Of a stretch of 64,000 bases of DNA, positions 11,372-22,631 are shown piece by piece (within the stretch, counting starts at the first letter, position 1; each line of letters opens with the position of its first letter). The position numbers and the translations under genes are program-made. The notes below the pieces were generated by a model, which had not been told where the DNA came from, made no database searches, and worked only from the letters and a program-made list of their open reading frames with translations. Source of the stretch: Diphasiastrum complanatum (Eukaryota; Streptophyta; Lycopodiopsida; Lycopodiales; Lycopodiaceae); assembly GCA_029204225.1 (NCBI GenBank), contig CM055111.1, positions 27,439,540-27,503,539 of the forward strand, written 5' to 3'.

Positions 11372-13114
11372 TCACCTCCAAATGTCAGAATTGCGCCGAA
11401 AGTTTCTACTTCTACTTCTCTTGGTTGCGGTATTGATCATTGTATCATCATATCGAGATGGTAAAATCTTGGTTCTTCCACGTCTCAACTGAACGATTGG
11501 ACTATCATATCCGAAAAGAATTGCTTCGAGAGATTTGTGCTGTTGATGTATCTGCTTTTCATTCTTTTCTCGACCATGCATAAGGTTTGGACTTTCAGGT
11601 TTTTGAAAACTGTTAGCTTGTTCTTGAGCATTGCCCTCCAAATTGGCTTGTACGCAACCTTGTGGGCATGGAGGGATGGCATTAGGGACAGGATTCGTGG
11701 CGACATTATCTTTGTGAGCATTCTGAGATTTTTGGTAAGCACTTTTTGCCCTCCTTGTGATTCTCTTTTGTTTGAAAGGAATACGCCCATGCACAAAATA
11801 CGACAAGTTTTCCACCTTTGTAGAGTTATCACTCACTCTATTTTCAGCTCCAGCTTCTTTATCGCAATTTACGGCCTTGTCTCCTGCTACTGAAGAGGTG
11901 CCTGAAGCCACTTGAACAGCGTTCACAAGTAAATCTAAAGCTGCTGGTTGATCATTCTCTGATACTGCATTTGTAACTTCCACTTGAATTGCAGTTGAGC
12001 CCTCAATTTGGGGTTTAGTTATGTTTTCCTGCAGAGCAGCAAAGGAATTTGAGACATTCACATCTATCATACTTGGATTACCTGCATTGTCACTTTTCAA
12101 ACTCTCCATGGATTTTTGAGTCGTTGAAAAGACTTGCGGAGCTTCTTTGTTGAAAATCTCATCCCGGCCTACGCTTGCAAAAGCCCCAAAGGAGTTGTTC
12201 TGAGCTACACAGGTCTCATATCCTGAAGCTTTCATGTTAACTGGAGATAAGCCTACAGTTCGCTGCAATGTGGGTTGCGGAGCCCATCCGGTGGATTGAT
12301 TGCAGGCAGCTCTCGCAAAAGCATTAGTGTTCTTGGGACTTGTTCGTGAAGTCACTGGATTTCGATCCCAGCTCAAATGTCGTTTTATTTCACCTGCTGA
12401 AAATGTACCTTTCGTAGTAAGCCTCTCCTCGCCTGGAATTTTACTTTGTCCACAAGTTCTGTGCGGTGGTGGGAGCTGTTGTGTGGACTGCCCTGAACTG
12501 ATAGTTTTAGGGCTGGGTGTCTTCGAAGGGCGAGGAAATTGCCATATGTCTATGGTGGCTTGCCCTGGAGCTCGTGGCGAGCAATCTGAGCTTGCTGCTG
12601 CTTGCATAAAATTGTCACTCTTGCCGCAATAGCTGTTAGAACCAACCGATGGTTTAGGAGAGAAGTCCTGCGAATTTATGCTCTCTGTCTGCACCGTACC
12701 GTTGCCTGCTGCTTTCTCGTTCAAGCTTTCGTTGCAAATCCCAGAGGCCCCTGGCGCCAGCTGATCAGAAGTCACTCCCTCGGAAGAACACGAAGAAGAA
12801 GCTGCCGCGCGCATGATCTTCATTTGAGCTGGAGGCTCCCATCGAGCAGGAGGCGGCCTCTTGGCGTTCACGGGAGCATCAGCATCAGCAGCAGCAAAAG
12901 CATCAGGCTTGGCATGAGAGGTGTCATCGCTGGAGCCCATGGTTATGGCAAGCGGAGGAGGAGGAAGCGCGCATTCTGTGAGGAATTGCAAAACCTCCTT
13001 GGCAGGCCTCCATAGCTGCCGCTGCTGCTGCTGACACCCCAAATTAGAACCAGCAGAAAACCTACCAGGGGGAGCCGCACTGCATGCTGCTCCTCCTCCT
13101 CGGACTTGCGCCAT
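11372..13114 (-). CDS. Host gene 1: Ser-rich basic protein, function unknown
   Basis: An open frame of 580 residues, clearly richer in G+C than its surroundings. The start at 13,114 is chosen because it is the first in-frame ATG after an in-frame TGA and has a strong context (AAAGCCATGGCG). The N-terminal 100 residues are Ala/Pro/Gln-rich (low-complexity QQQQ and PPPP runs, then RWEPPAQMKIMRA). The middle is Ser/Asn-rich and probably disordered. Basic clusters near residues 450-480 (FKQKRITRRAKSAY) and at the end (KRSRSRNFRR) look like nuclear-localisation signals. The C-terminal block, residues 528-580, contains GYDSPIVQLRRGRTKILPSR and looks the most conserved. No enzymatic motif was seen and I assign no function. 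The apparent stop TGA falls inside AG|GTGAGT, a near-perfect splice donor, so this may be only the first coding exon. Nuclear location is inferred. Confidence 0.8.
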   Translation of the reverse strand: MAQVRGGGAACSAAPPGRFSAGSNLGCQQQQRQLWRPAKEVLQFLTECALPPPPLAITMGSSDDTSHAKPDAFAAADADAPVNAKRPPPARWEPPAQMKIMRAAASSSCSSEGVTSDQLAPGASGICNESLNEKAAGNGTVQTESINSQDFSPKPSVGSNSYCGKSDNFMQAAASSDCSPRAPGQATIDIWQFPRPSKTPSPKTISSGQSTQQLPPPHRTCGQSKIPGEERLTTKGTFSAGEIKRHLSWDRNPVTSRTSPKNTNAFARAACNQSTGWAPQPTLQRTVGLSPVNMKASGYETCVAQNNSFGAFASVGRDEIFNKEAPQVFSTTQKSMESLKSDNAGNPSMIDVNVSNSFAALQENITKPQIEGSTAIQVEVTNAVSENDQPAALDLLVNAVQVASGTSSVAGDKAVNCDKEAGAENRVSDNSTKVENLSYFVHGRIPFKQKRITRRAKSAYQKSQNAHKDNVATNPVPNAIPPCPQGCVQANLEGNAQEQANSFQKPESPNLMHGREKNEKQIHQQHKSLEAILFGYDSPIVQLRRGRTKILPSRYDDTMINTATKRSRSRNFRRNSDIWR

Positions 13115-13560
13115 GGCTTTCTCACAAATCTCTCTTGCTCCCACCTTTTGCACAGATCCTCAGTTCATCCTTCACCAACTTTCCAAGCAATCTGCCATAC
13201 CTACATTCTTCATAAGATACATAGATCAGCAATAACTTTTGTGCTGTCTGTCAGCTCCTATACTTCCATATTTACCTTGCTTTCTTTGCTGATTCCGTCT
13301 GATTCCTGAACAAATTGTGCGCTCTTTCTTCTGGAGCTTTTCCTTTTCTGTCTATGGAAGGATCAAACAAAGGCGATGGCGAATTGTAGCACGAAAAGCA
13401 AAGGAAACAAGCCTCGAGCAAGCATGGATGATCGCAACGGGGAAGGAAAGAGAAAAGCTGAAAGAGTGAACCCAAAATAACTAGTTGTTGTTTGCCCGTT
13501 TCACACGAGTTGTCTTCGAGAGAAACCAGAGCCGTACCCACTCTAAGCTTTAATGTATTT
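13115..13560 (-). promoter_or_regulatory. 5' leader and promoter region of host gene 1
   Basis: The sequence upstream of the gene 1 ATG has pyrimidine/purine-rich blocks typical of a plant 5' untranslated leader and no long frame matching a domain. No convincing TATA box was found on the minus strand; the AT-rich block near 13,570-13,590 is the best candidate. The transcription start is unknown. Confidence 0.35.
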
Positions 13561-16549
13561 CATAAGAATTTTATGCTATAATTTTTTTTTGGGGGTTACC
13601 TGCATCCACAAGTTTTTTTTTTTTTTTTTTTAATAAAAATATTGGCTGCTGTCAAGCAATCAAAAGTTATCCCATAAGCATTTTTGGGGGGGGTGCCTCA
13701 CATATTACCTACATTCACACGTTTCTTTATTTTTTAATAAAAATATTGGTTGCTGTCCGACATGGTGTTCAATAAAGAGTCATAGGGTTGGTTCTCCTTG
13801 AATGTCATTTGCTCTTGATCGGCATTTTTTGCATAATGGATATAAAGTTGGGCTTTATTCCCACGACCGTTATGAAGCATAATTTGCATTTGATTAACAT
13901 AATCAACTTTTCAAAATTGAAAATGGTGGGTTGCAAGAGTGCTCCCCATTCTGCTTTCTAAATAGTCTAAAAGCCCTAGCTATCCATTACGAAATGGGTA
14001 AAGTGATCTAACTCGTAAAGCATCTTATTTTGTATTGGGAAATGGTCTTTTAACAACTTTCACACCACGTAAAACAAATGCATAACAACGACGAGGTCAT
14101 TAGACCGAGCCATAATTAAATGGTCGTTAAATCAAATGTAAAAATCAATAAGAAGATTTTTCCCAAGTGTAAAATATGGGGAGGAACCTTTTTTTTGTTT
14201 GAAATTTTTTATGAGTCTAGCTTATCCATCTATATGGGTCATAATCTCTTTTCTACACAATGTTCTTGTGAAAAAGAAATTATGGACTTCATAATATGCC
14301 AAAACAATGGGTGAGGTCATCATCAAATCTCATAATATGCAAAACAAAAAATAGACGAGGTTACTTCTAAAGTTCATTATGTGAGTTGAACGCATAACGG
14401 GCAACTTTGTATCCACTCACCAAAAACGACTAGTAATATCTGGAGGAAGAGCAACCTTTTCAAGATCTAATAATCTTCAAGAACGTAAAGGAAACTTCTA
14501 CGCAAATCCTTTACAAGGGCTTTTAAGTGTGTGCTCTCTTCTCTTGAGGGCTCCTTTGGAGAGAAATGGGATGACACTTCAAATGCTAAGGATGTATTTG
14601 TGTGAACGTTATTGGGACATAAAAATATAAAAGCAAGGCTTTATAAAATGTTTTTGACAAGGCATTATGATCAAAATCCCCTTTATAAAAAAAATGCTCA
14701 TCTTAATTATGGCTATAGAAAAATGCTCGTGAACATTGTGAATTCCATTGAATATAAAATGCAAATGCCCATGAACATTTCTTCATAAAACACATTAAAG
14801 CCATAATGCCCTTTCGAAATGTTTCATAAAGCCATGACTTCATGTATTTTGAATTGGTCTTTTAGATGACATGTGCACTCAGTAAAATGAGCGTGAAATT
14901 ATGGTGAATCCGTAGGGTCAGTTTTAAAACCGGGTGTGAAGGTCACTAAAAAGACTTCTCCCAAGCATAAAGCAAGGTGAGGTAGACCTCTTTTTTACTG
15001 TAGATATTATTTTTTGAGCCACACTTTCTCAATGGTTATTAGTTATAGTCTTCTTCTAAAAACATTTCATGACCTTTTTGTGTAGCAGTATAAGCTTTTG
15101 AGAATTTCTTTATGGACTCTTAAATTTCTTTATGGACTCTTGAATCCATAATATGCCTAAAGAAAAGTGGAGGTAATTGACCACTAGTCTTCAAGAGAAT
15201 CCTTTACTTTCTTACAACATTCACAAAAGAGATCTTGCTAGCATTAGTGCCAAGTAAAGACGTGGCAATAAAAATGTCATGCGTAAATTATTAAGGTAAA
15301 CTTAGAGCATGGAATGAAGGTTTTGAGAGCCAAAGGCAAGAACTTAGAAGTATTTAGGACTAGTATACACTTGTATATATGTGAGCACACATGCCAACAA
15401 AAACAACAAAAGCTACATACTATTTCAAAGCATAAAATTCCGTTATCATTTTACACACAACTTTTTGTGATGACAATGTTTAGTTAATATGTAAGGCCAT
15501 CTTCAAAGCCTAATTCATTCATACTACAATTTTGCTCCACATAGTACACCACTAAAACAAAAAGAGTATATAGTCATTAGTATGATATTCCCATTGTTCT
15601 ATTATCATTTTTATATTTGGCATGAGGTTCTTCTATTATTGACATCCATTATTTTTCACACTAAAAGCATCATTATACACTTCATAGTATCCAATATCTT
15701 ATACTACATGCCATAAAGCATTACATTAATCCTACCAAGGCAAAGTAATGATTTATTATGGCTAAACAGGACTAAATTTTGCCTAATAGTTCCTATATGC
15801 TAGAAAACATGTGATTGTGAAAGCCAGCACAAGTACTGTTGTAAAATGATGTGCATTGCGCAAAGCAAAGCATATCACCTTTGTTTTTCTTGCTTTGAGC
15901 AAAATGTATAGCTTTGGAAAAAGTATACCATCAAGTTTCACAAGCAAAATACCATAATCAAAGCTCTAAAAAAGCACATATAATTTATAACTCGTTGCTA
16001 TGGTAGCCAGCCATTGGCAAAGAATAAATTTTGAAATTGATGATTACTCAACAATTGTAATCAATTCTTGTGATATAAATAAGGAACCCAAAATAAGATT
16101 GTGAAGAGGAGTGGTCATGTTGTCTTAATCTCTAGGAGCCTTTTTGCAAAACACACCAAGTGTTTGTGCTCACACAAATCGACTTCAAATACATCTAGTT
16201 TCTAGGGATCATCTCTTAATAATGTGCATATTGACAAACTGTCTAATAGATCCTTTGATCAACCTCTATGTACTTTTGTTATAGAGAATTAGACTGTCTC
16301 TATTCGGTTTTTAGCTAACTAATTTTGTGTATAAAAATTGTTTATCCTTCTCTTATGTTATGTAAGCTTCTTAAATTTTGATTTTTTGTTTAGTTGTATA
16401 GTTGCTTGTCTAGGGAAGATCTAGGGTATTGATGATGTGACTCACTTTTTTATTTTGAAGCATAATTGTTTTTGTTGTTTTTTTAATGGATCAATGTTAT
16501 TGAGTTGCACTTCCTATTGGGGACAAGTAGTATTAGGCAGTAGACTCGG
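13561..16549. other. Intergenic AT-rich DNA with diverged duplications
   Basis: No gene recognised. Two internal duplications are visible. One of about 104 bp has the word aataaaaatattgg followed by tgctgtc at 13,632 and again at 13,736, each preceded by a T-rich run. A looser one repeats a series of words (ttcccaag/ctcccaag, gaggaacc/gaggtagacc, ttatggact, cataatatgcc) at about 14,155-14,310 and 14,945-15,160. A 22-bp tandem (tttctttatggactctt) lies near 15,103-15,140. Confidence 0.5.
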
Positions 16550-16561
16550 GCTCTGATACCA
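16550..16561 (-). mobile_element. Retrotransposon primer-binding site (minus strand)
   Basis: Read on the minus strand this is TGGTATCAGAGC, the standard plant retroelement site complementary to initiator tRNA-Met, two bases after TTCCAACA, a typical LTR end. The LTR would extend to higher coordinates from about 16,564, but its far end was not found. No gag was recognised to the left. Confidence 0.6.
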
Positions 16562-17508
16562 CTGTTGGAACAATAAGATAAAATGATACTCCGATACCAT
16601 TGATGGAATATGAGTAGTGGAAGTCCTCCTCAGATAAGTCTTGTTATAGGATCGTTCATGAATGCAAATTTTCTGTATCGAAATTAAGAGCTATGGCTCT
16701 ATTATTGTATATGTATTAGAGTACTTTGATTTGCTATACGATGATGTAGAGTTTCAAAGATAGTCTACTTGAAATTAATAAGAGTAGGTGAAGTACACCA
16801 TATTTACACAAACATATAGTAGATTGTTATGATGAGACTCATGATTGAGGCTTATGTAAAATATAGAAGACGTATGTGGCTACTAGTGCAAGTTCTCAAA
16901 AGAACATCTTGTGACTATCTATCCAAATGCAATCATAGTCTACAAATGAACGACTATAGTGTTAGCAGTCTGGATTCTTGAGCATGAGCTATCAAGTGCT
17001 AAAGCATGCTTTTTATGATTTGAATGATATTCGCTCCTTCAAGAAGGCTAGTATGCATCATGAATCACTCTAAAGTAAGGTTCAAAGTTACTATGAATCA
17101 TTATAATTTCAGACAAGAATCATTTTACATTAGAATTACTTGTGGCATATTATGAAGACACGATCACTCTAAATAGAGCTACTACTCAAACACATATGAC
17201 AAACATTCATGACACATAGAATCTAAAGTGATTGCATGAATGTAAGGAACTGAAATATTGTAGCAAATAATTAGAACATAGAGAAGTAGTGTTTCACATG
17301 TCATAAACCACAGTGCATTGAATCAATGTAGTCTAATGCTTATCATTCATTCTTAAAATAATTGAACTACTTAGAGGCATTAAATTATAGATGACAATCT
17401 ACAAGTAAGAGTGATGGAGGGCGTAAATATCTTTATACAAATTATTGATACAAAGAATTACATCACAACATATTGATGGAATGAATTAGTAATGATTAGA
17501 ACCATTAG

Positions 17509-17668
17509 TGTTACGTCGGTGTCCCATTTAGGGGTTCGAAAAAATTCTTGATGTTGATATTCAGCACTCCAGTGTACAATTTTATTGGTTACGTCTCATC
17601 ATTCCGAACGAGCCTAGCAATGTAATTAATAATCTTGTGAGAGTGCATGTGGTTGTGTTCCATCATAC
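17509..17668 (+). mobile_element. Ty3/gypsy family G, partial LTR
   Basis: Starts TGTTACGTC and shares with the complete LTR at 19,201 the order gattcgaaa-like, cactccagtgtacaa, ttattggttac, catcattccgaac, atgtaattaataa, cttgtgag. Only about the first 160 bp of the roughly 390-bp LTR are present; it then passes directly into leader-like sequence, so part of the LTR has been lost. Confidence 0.65.
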
Positions 17669-17689
17669 ATGTCAAAAAAATTGAAAAAA

Positions 17690-19200
17690 AATAGTAATAA
17701 AAAAATTTGTAATTTTTTTTCTAACTTTTTTGATTGATTGAATCATTTTCTATGCTATAAATCTTGCATGCATATTTTGATAGGTGCAATGAATTTATCT
17801 AGTGGTTGTGAACATGTTCAATAGGCTGTTGGTATTGTATGAGGTCTAAAACATTAAAAAATAGTGTATTTTGTGGTTTTTTGGACATGAATAATTTTGT
17901 TTATAGAGTTTGGATCCTATGGATCTTCATTCAAGTTGAACGGTAGGTTGAATCACCTTTGATTTAAGCCTTCATACATTTGTTTCGCTGCTTGGAGGCT
18001 ATGCAACAAATCGATGAGCTTTTCATGCTTGGCGCCCTAGAAGTCGATTTTTGATTGATTTGACCCTATAGACCATTGCAGAACTTGATTGAAACTTCTG
18101 CTGATCTATAATGAACCTTTCTAGACTACATATAATGTCTATTTGATGGCATGTAAAACAAAGGCATGATTTCTGAGATTTATATCTTGAGAAAGTGTGC
18201 CCTCCAATTAGATTTTCTAGTATTAACAGCTTGCACATGTGACCATTATGGTCTGTGGTGAGTTGGCAACCCTCTTGCTCATCTCTTTTCCATCTGTACA
18301 CTATGCTTTACAACATCTACTTTGGTGCGCACTTTTTATTAAAAAAATCGACAAAATTTCAAAATATTTTGACTGCATCCTAAAAAAATAGGTTGCATGT
18401 CTTGTATGCAAAAATTATTTTTAAGTCACTTTGTATGTCTTGGAATATAGCATAGTGAGTTAGAATAGTTTTGTGAATGAAGTTTCATGCATGAGTACAA
18501 TTTACGTACTAGCTAGTTAAAAAGTGATTTTTCTGTTCAGTTAGTTAGTTTACATAAAAGAGTCAATTCTATTGTAAAGCACTGCACATGAAGTTGTTAC
18601 ATGCCAAATATTTTGAATCATTTTCATTTAGACCAATGGTAGTGAAACTGAGTATTGATGAGGAAAATTGATATTAACAATTCTTCGTCTATATTGAACT
18701 TGGATAAAAAAATCCTAGTTACGTAAATTTTTTTTTTAAGCATTGAAAAGTGTTTAATTTTGTTTTCAAGTCTATCAATTACTGATTTATCAAAATTGGC
18801 TTAAAAAGTGAATGGCCTTATCGAGATGTAATCAGTCATATTTCGAAGTCAAAGTTAATTTCATTTAGAATTGAAGATTTCAGATTTGTCAACTAATTAT
18901 AGCTATTTTCTATTTTAGTTAATCAATAATGGCCGAAGATACTACAAGTCTAGAATAAACGGTTCCATCAACCTATCTCCAGATTTGTCACCATTTGAGT
19001 GTGGAACTCAATGAGATGAATAACCGAAACACTTTGCCAGACCAGTAGATGGAAGTTATGCTAAATCAAGCCAAGATTCTATCCTCGTCGAGTTTGGGCC
19101 TTCAACTAGAACCATGCTCTAAAGAGAAGAAGAAGAGAAGCCTTAGGTGGTAGATGTCTGGCTAACAAAATGAAATAGTTATTTTAGTCTAGAGAGCGTG
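17690..19200 (+). mobile_element. Ty3/gypsy family G leader and broken gag start (copy 1)
   Basis: Non-coding leader matching copy 2 at 19.6-21.3 kb block by block: gcatgcat, tggacatgaataattttg, tcctatggatc, tgatggcatgtaaa, and the aaaaagtgattttt-type stretches. At 18,929 a frame starts with ATGGCCGAAGATAC, homologous to the copy 2 start at 21,288; it meets a TAA after nine codons and is degenerate. The preceding ttttctattttag is a plausible splice acceptor, as if gag RNA could be spliced. Copy 1 ends where the next LTR begins at 19,201. Confidence 0.6.
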
Positions 19201-19591
19201 TGTTACGTCCATGTCCGATTCAGAAGATTCGAAATAATCTTTGTGGTTATTAAACACTCTAGTGTACAAGTTTATTAGTTACAACTCGTCATTCCGAACT
19301 AGACCCGGAATGTAATAAATAACCTTGTGAGGGCCCAAGGACTCCAATTAGGACATGTGGAATAGTGATATTCCTAGGCTCCAAGGGTCTATATTTACCT
19401 ACAGAAACTCACTCTCCTACACTTCCAAATTTCGTCTTTCAGTTGCCCAAAAACTTTTTCTCTCGTGTATTTAGTCATCGTGGCTTGGAGGTGAAGCTAA
19501 TTAGGGATTGACTTTCAGTTTGTACTTGGTTGGGCGGTTTGGCTCCATAGTATTCCTTTTGGTGCATGAAATAGGATTTTCAAGATCTACA
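19201..19591 (+). mobile_element. Ty3/gypsy family G, complete 5' LTR
   Basis: About 391 bp from TGTTACGTCC to a terminal ctaca, with a primer-binding site nine bases further on. Shared with the LTR at 41,422: the opening TGTTA, actcca/agtgta words, cttgtgag, and the U5 words gcttgg, gtgaagct, ctacttggttggg. It is probably the 5' LTR of copy 2. Confidence 0.7.
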
Positions 19592-19600
19592 CTTGGATAG

Positions 19601-19612
19601 TGGTATCAAAGC
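19601..19612 (+). mobile_element. Primer-binding site of gypsy family G
   Basis: TGGTATCAAAGC, one mismatch from the plant initiator tRNA-Met site TGGTATCAGAGC, close behind the LTR end. Confidence 0.75.
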
Positions 19613-21287
19613 TTGGTTTTGCGTTGATTAGAAGGTAGAAACACTTTTTGCTTTTTTTGTAGCTTTTTGGTAGTAGCTCCTTGTTTTTTTCTTTTATGGG
19701 TCTTTTATTACAGTTTTCTTTCGCTTGTATGCATTGTTTTAGCTTGAAATTCATTGAACGTATTGTATGTTAATGATTTTTAGGATAGTACTTGTTGTTT
19801 TCAGTCATTATAGCATGTTATGATTGCATGCTAATTATATGGTCAATATAGGTTCGAGACTGTAATTTGGTCAAAATTTGGTGATTTTGGCCAAAATTAA
19901 GGGTCAATATTGAGTATAATCAAAACTTTTATTGCTTAGATGCAATTTAACTACAATATTCAGGGCTGTATTGCACTTGGATGTGGTTAAGTTTTGTCAG
20001 AATATGTTGAAAAAGTCAAAAATTGGTCAAAAACCATGGATTTTTGATGATTTTCTCATTTTTTTGAGAGTTTGGGTCAATAAATTTGTGTAAAACTTTG
20101 CATGCATGTTCTCAATGGTGAAATGAAGCTATGAGGTTGTGAGAAGATTTGGTAGGCTGCTTTTACCTTAGGGAGTCCCAAAACCTCAAAGTTTAGTGTA
20201 TTTTTTTATGATTTTTGGGCATGAATAATTTTTCTACAATACCTGAACCTTATGGACCTATATACAATCTGAATAGTAGGTGGAGCTACCTCTAATTAAA
20301 GCCCTCATACACCTATTTTGGTGGTTAGGCAATAATTCATCAAAGTTTTTCTGGTAGGCTCCATTATAGAAACCATTTTTTGCTTGATCTAACCCTACAT
20401 ATCGTTGTTCTACCTGATAGAAGCTTCCACTGATCTCTAGTGAACCTTTATAGACTGCTTGTAATGTCTATTTGATGGCATGTAAAGCGGAGGAGTGGAT
20501 CTTAATTAAAGCTCTTGGAAAGCGCGCGCCTTTCTACAGATTTTTTTTTAGCCCTTACAGCTCACATGTGTGGATAGTTGGCCTAGGGTGACATGGTAGG
20601 CATCTTGCTAACTTAATCTCCCTTTGTACTATGCTTTACAGTGTCCAATTGTAGTAAACGCTATGATCATCAAAAGTTTGATAATTTGTAGTTTAAAAAT
20701 TACCAAAATTGTGAGATATTTTGATTACATGTTAGAAAGTTAAGCAATAGTGTGCATATCCACTGTGAAAAAATCATTTTTAAGTGACTTTGCATGTTTG
20801 GGAATATGGGACAATGTGTTACAATAGTTTTGATAGTGAAATTTCATGCATGAGTACAGTTTTCATAAAAAAAACAATTTAAAAGTGAATTCTTAATTTA
20901 GTAATTCAGTATACGTAAAAAAAGTTGATTTTTTGTAAGTCACTACATGTGGATATTGATGCATGCCAAGTGCTTCGAAAGTGATTCAATTGAAATTGAT
21001 ATCAATGAAATTGAGAGTTCAATGATGGGAATCGATTTCATTGTTTCAGTCCATATTGAACAAAATTCAAAAATCCCAATTACGTAAATTTTTAAAAGAA
21101 TCAGAATTGTTTTAAAATTTTCAATTTTTTTATTATTATTGATTACAAAAAAATTGGCTTCAAAAGTGAATGGTTTTTTTGAGATGTAATCAATTGGTTT
21201 ATGAGGTCACAACAATTTTCACTTTCATTTGAAGATTCCAAAATCGGTCAACTAATTACACCAATTTCTTGTCTTAGGTAATAAAAA
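19613..21287 (+). mobile_element. Long non-coding leader of gypsy family G (copy 2)
   Basis: About 1.7 kb without coding capacity between the primer-binding site and the gag start. Blocks recur at 17.7-18.9 kb and at 37.8-38.6 kb, including the words tgcatgcatg, gggcatgaataattt, ctacagattttt, gacatggtaggcatcttg and gctttacag. It is an internal part of the element, not an intergenic region. Confidence 0.65.
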
Positions 21288-21790
21288 ATGGCCTAAGATA
21301 ACGCAAGTATAGAAGAAACAATTTTAATGTTGACCTATCTCCAAATTTGTTAGATTTAGCATGCACTTTTATAATTCTAGGCTATGAGTGGTTATTTAAG
21401 AACTCTCCTGATATTGATTTTGAGAAGCATGTGCTCTCATTTCGGGAGGGAGATAAATGGTAGTTCCACTTTTTGGAGACATATATGTACATCCATATGA
21501 TATGATTTCAACTACTAACGTAATGGAAATTTTCAATTAATAGTATGAAGTTTATTCTTTATTTGCTATGTCCAATTTGGATTTCCTTGAAATGCATCTA
21601 AATAGTTGTGAATTTTATGACATTCTTAACTTAGTGGACTCAGATCATGAGCAAATTGAAAAGAATAACATCATAGATGATTTCATGATGTGTTTTGAGT
21701 TGAACTACCTCATGGTTTTCCACCTTTTTGGTCAACAGATCACAAATTTGAGTTAATTCTAAGTAGTCATCCTAATTCTAGACACCCATG
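21288..21790 (+). pseudogene. Ty3/gypsy gag start, protease end and RT upstream remnants
   Basis: The gag ATG at 21,288 is followed at codon 3 by TAA where copy 1 has GAA. After about 70 bp the sequence jumps to a protease-like block at about 21,363-21,460 (ILGYEWLFKNSPDIDF, matching the gypsy ILGxDWL...IDF motif). It continues to an acidic linker frame at 21,568-21,753 that ends near where the RT domain should begin (about 21,700-21,790). Most of gag, most of protease and all catalytic RT are missing. The element is dead. Confidence 0.6.
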
Positions 21791-21798
21791 CCAGTGTT

Positions 21799-22074
21799 CT
21801 AAGATGTATAAAGTAAAACTTTATCACTAGCATGAATATCCTTAGTCCTGACATGGCGATCATGCCAAGCCTTCTGCCGTCGTTTATGAACTAACTGTGC
21901 ATGATAAGAGACAAGACGTGTTTCACATAGATTTGTTAATATAAAGAGTCGATTCTGAACTTGGTGTTGATAAGCACTATCGTCACACAAGTCAGTGGCA
22001 TATGCTAAGGTGAATGAAGAAGAACATGATGGTCGGTATAGAAAACAAAAAGTTGGCCTAACAAATAATGTCAA
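21799..22074 (-). pseudogene. Ty3/gypsy integrase C-terminal fragment (minus)
   Basis: The translated C-terminal half (KRRQKAWHDRHVR followed by DKVLLYTS) matches the region after the gypsy integrase core, where KxxHDKHI...GDKVLLF is typical. It runs opposite to the plus-strand gypsy remnant that ends nine bases to its left, so the join is head-on and must reflect a separate insertion or an inversion. No catalytic DDE residues are included. Confidence 0.55.
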
Positions 22075-22144
22075 AATTGTTGAACAGCATAGACCATTGC
22101 TAGTGCTTCTTGGTCTGTTGTGGAATAGTTAACCTCAGCTGGAA

Positions 22145-22545
22145 AAAGTGCCTTACATTGAAGGCAGAGAAGAAGGCGAAGGTGCCTTAAACTAAAGGCA
22201 GTGAGAAAGGTGAAAAGTGCCTTAGTTTAGAGGCGGCGAAGAAAATCGAAAAAGGCGAAGGTGCCCTAAAATGGTTTTAAGATTTTCTGGGTACTTTGTC
22301 GCATTTTTTGCAAAGAGGAAAAAGGCGAAAAAGTTGAAGGTGGTCCAGAAATGGTTTAAGTCATTCTGGCCAGTGTGTCGCATTTTCCGTGTACGAAAAA
22401 GACGCAGAAGGTGGAAAAAGCAAAGGTGCCTTTAAGAATGGTTTCTAAGGCATTCCTTGGCTAGTGTGTCGCATTTTTTGCTAAGGAGCAAAAAAGGCGA
22501 AGAAGGAGAAGGTGACTTAAAATGATTTCTGAGGCACAAGAAATC
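22145..22545. repeat. Degenerate minisatellite, units about 40 and 80-90 bp
   Basis: The word tgtcgcattttt recurs at about 22,298, 22,377 and 22,468 (spacings 79 and 91 bp), each followed by an AAAAGGCGAA-type purine run, aaggtg, and a tggttt(t)aag block. To the left, shorter units carry gtgcctta and ggcgaag. The surrounding AT-rich DNA has nothing similar. Confidence 0.75.
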
Positions 22546-22631
22546 TCAAGGGAAAAAAAATGTGAAGGCCCGAAAATATGTTGTCGGCCTTCGGTTTTTC
22601 AGGATGCTCATTACTTAACGATTTGTTTAAG

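Noticed and set aside
11485-12632. Several 110-137 codon open frames on either strand inside host gene 1
   Set aside because: They overlap the 580-codon gene in other frames and show no domain; shadows of the real frame in a GC-richer region.
13272-13541. 89-codon minus-strand frame upstream of gene 1
   Set aside because: Lies in the presumed leader, no recognisable domain, and an in-frame stop separates it from the gene 1 start. Could at most be an upstream ORF.
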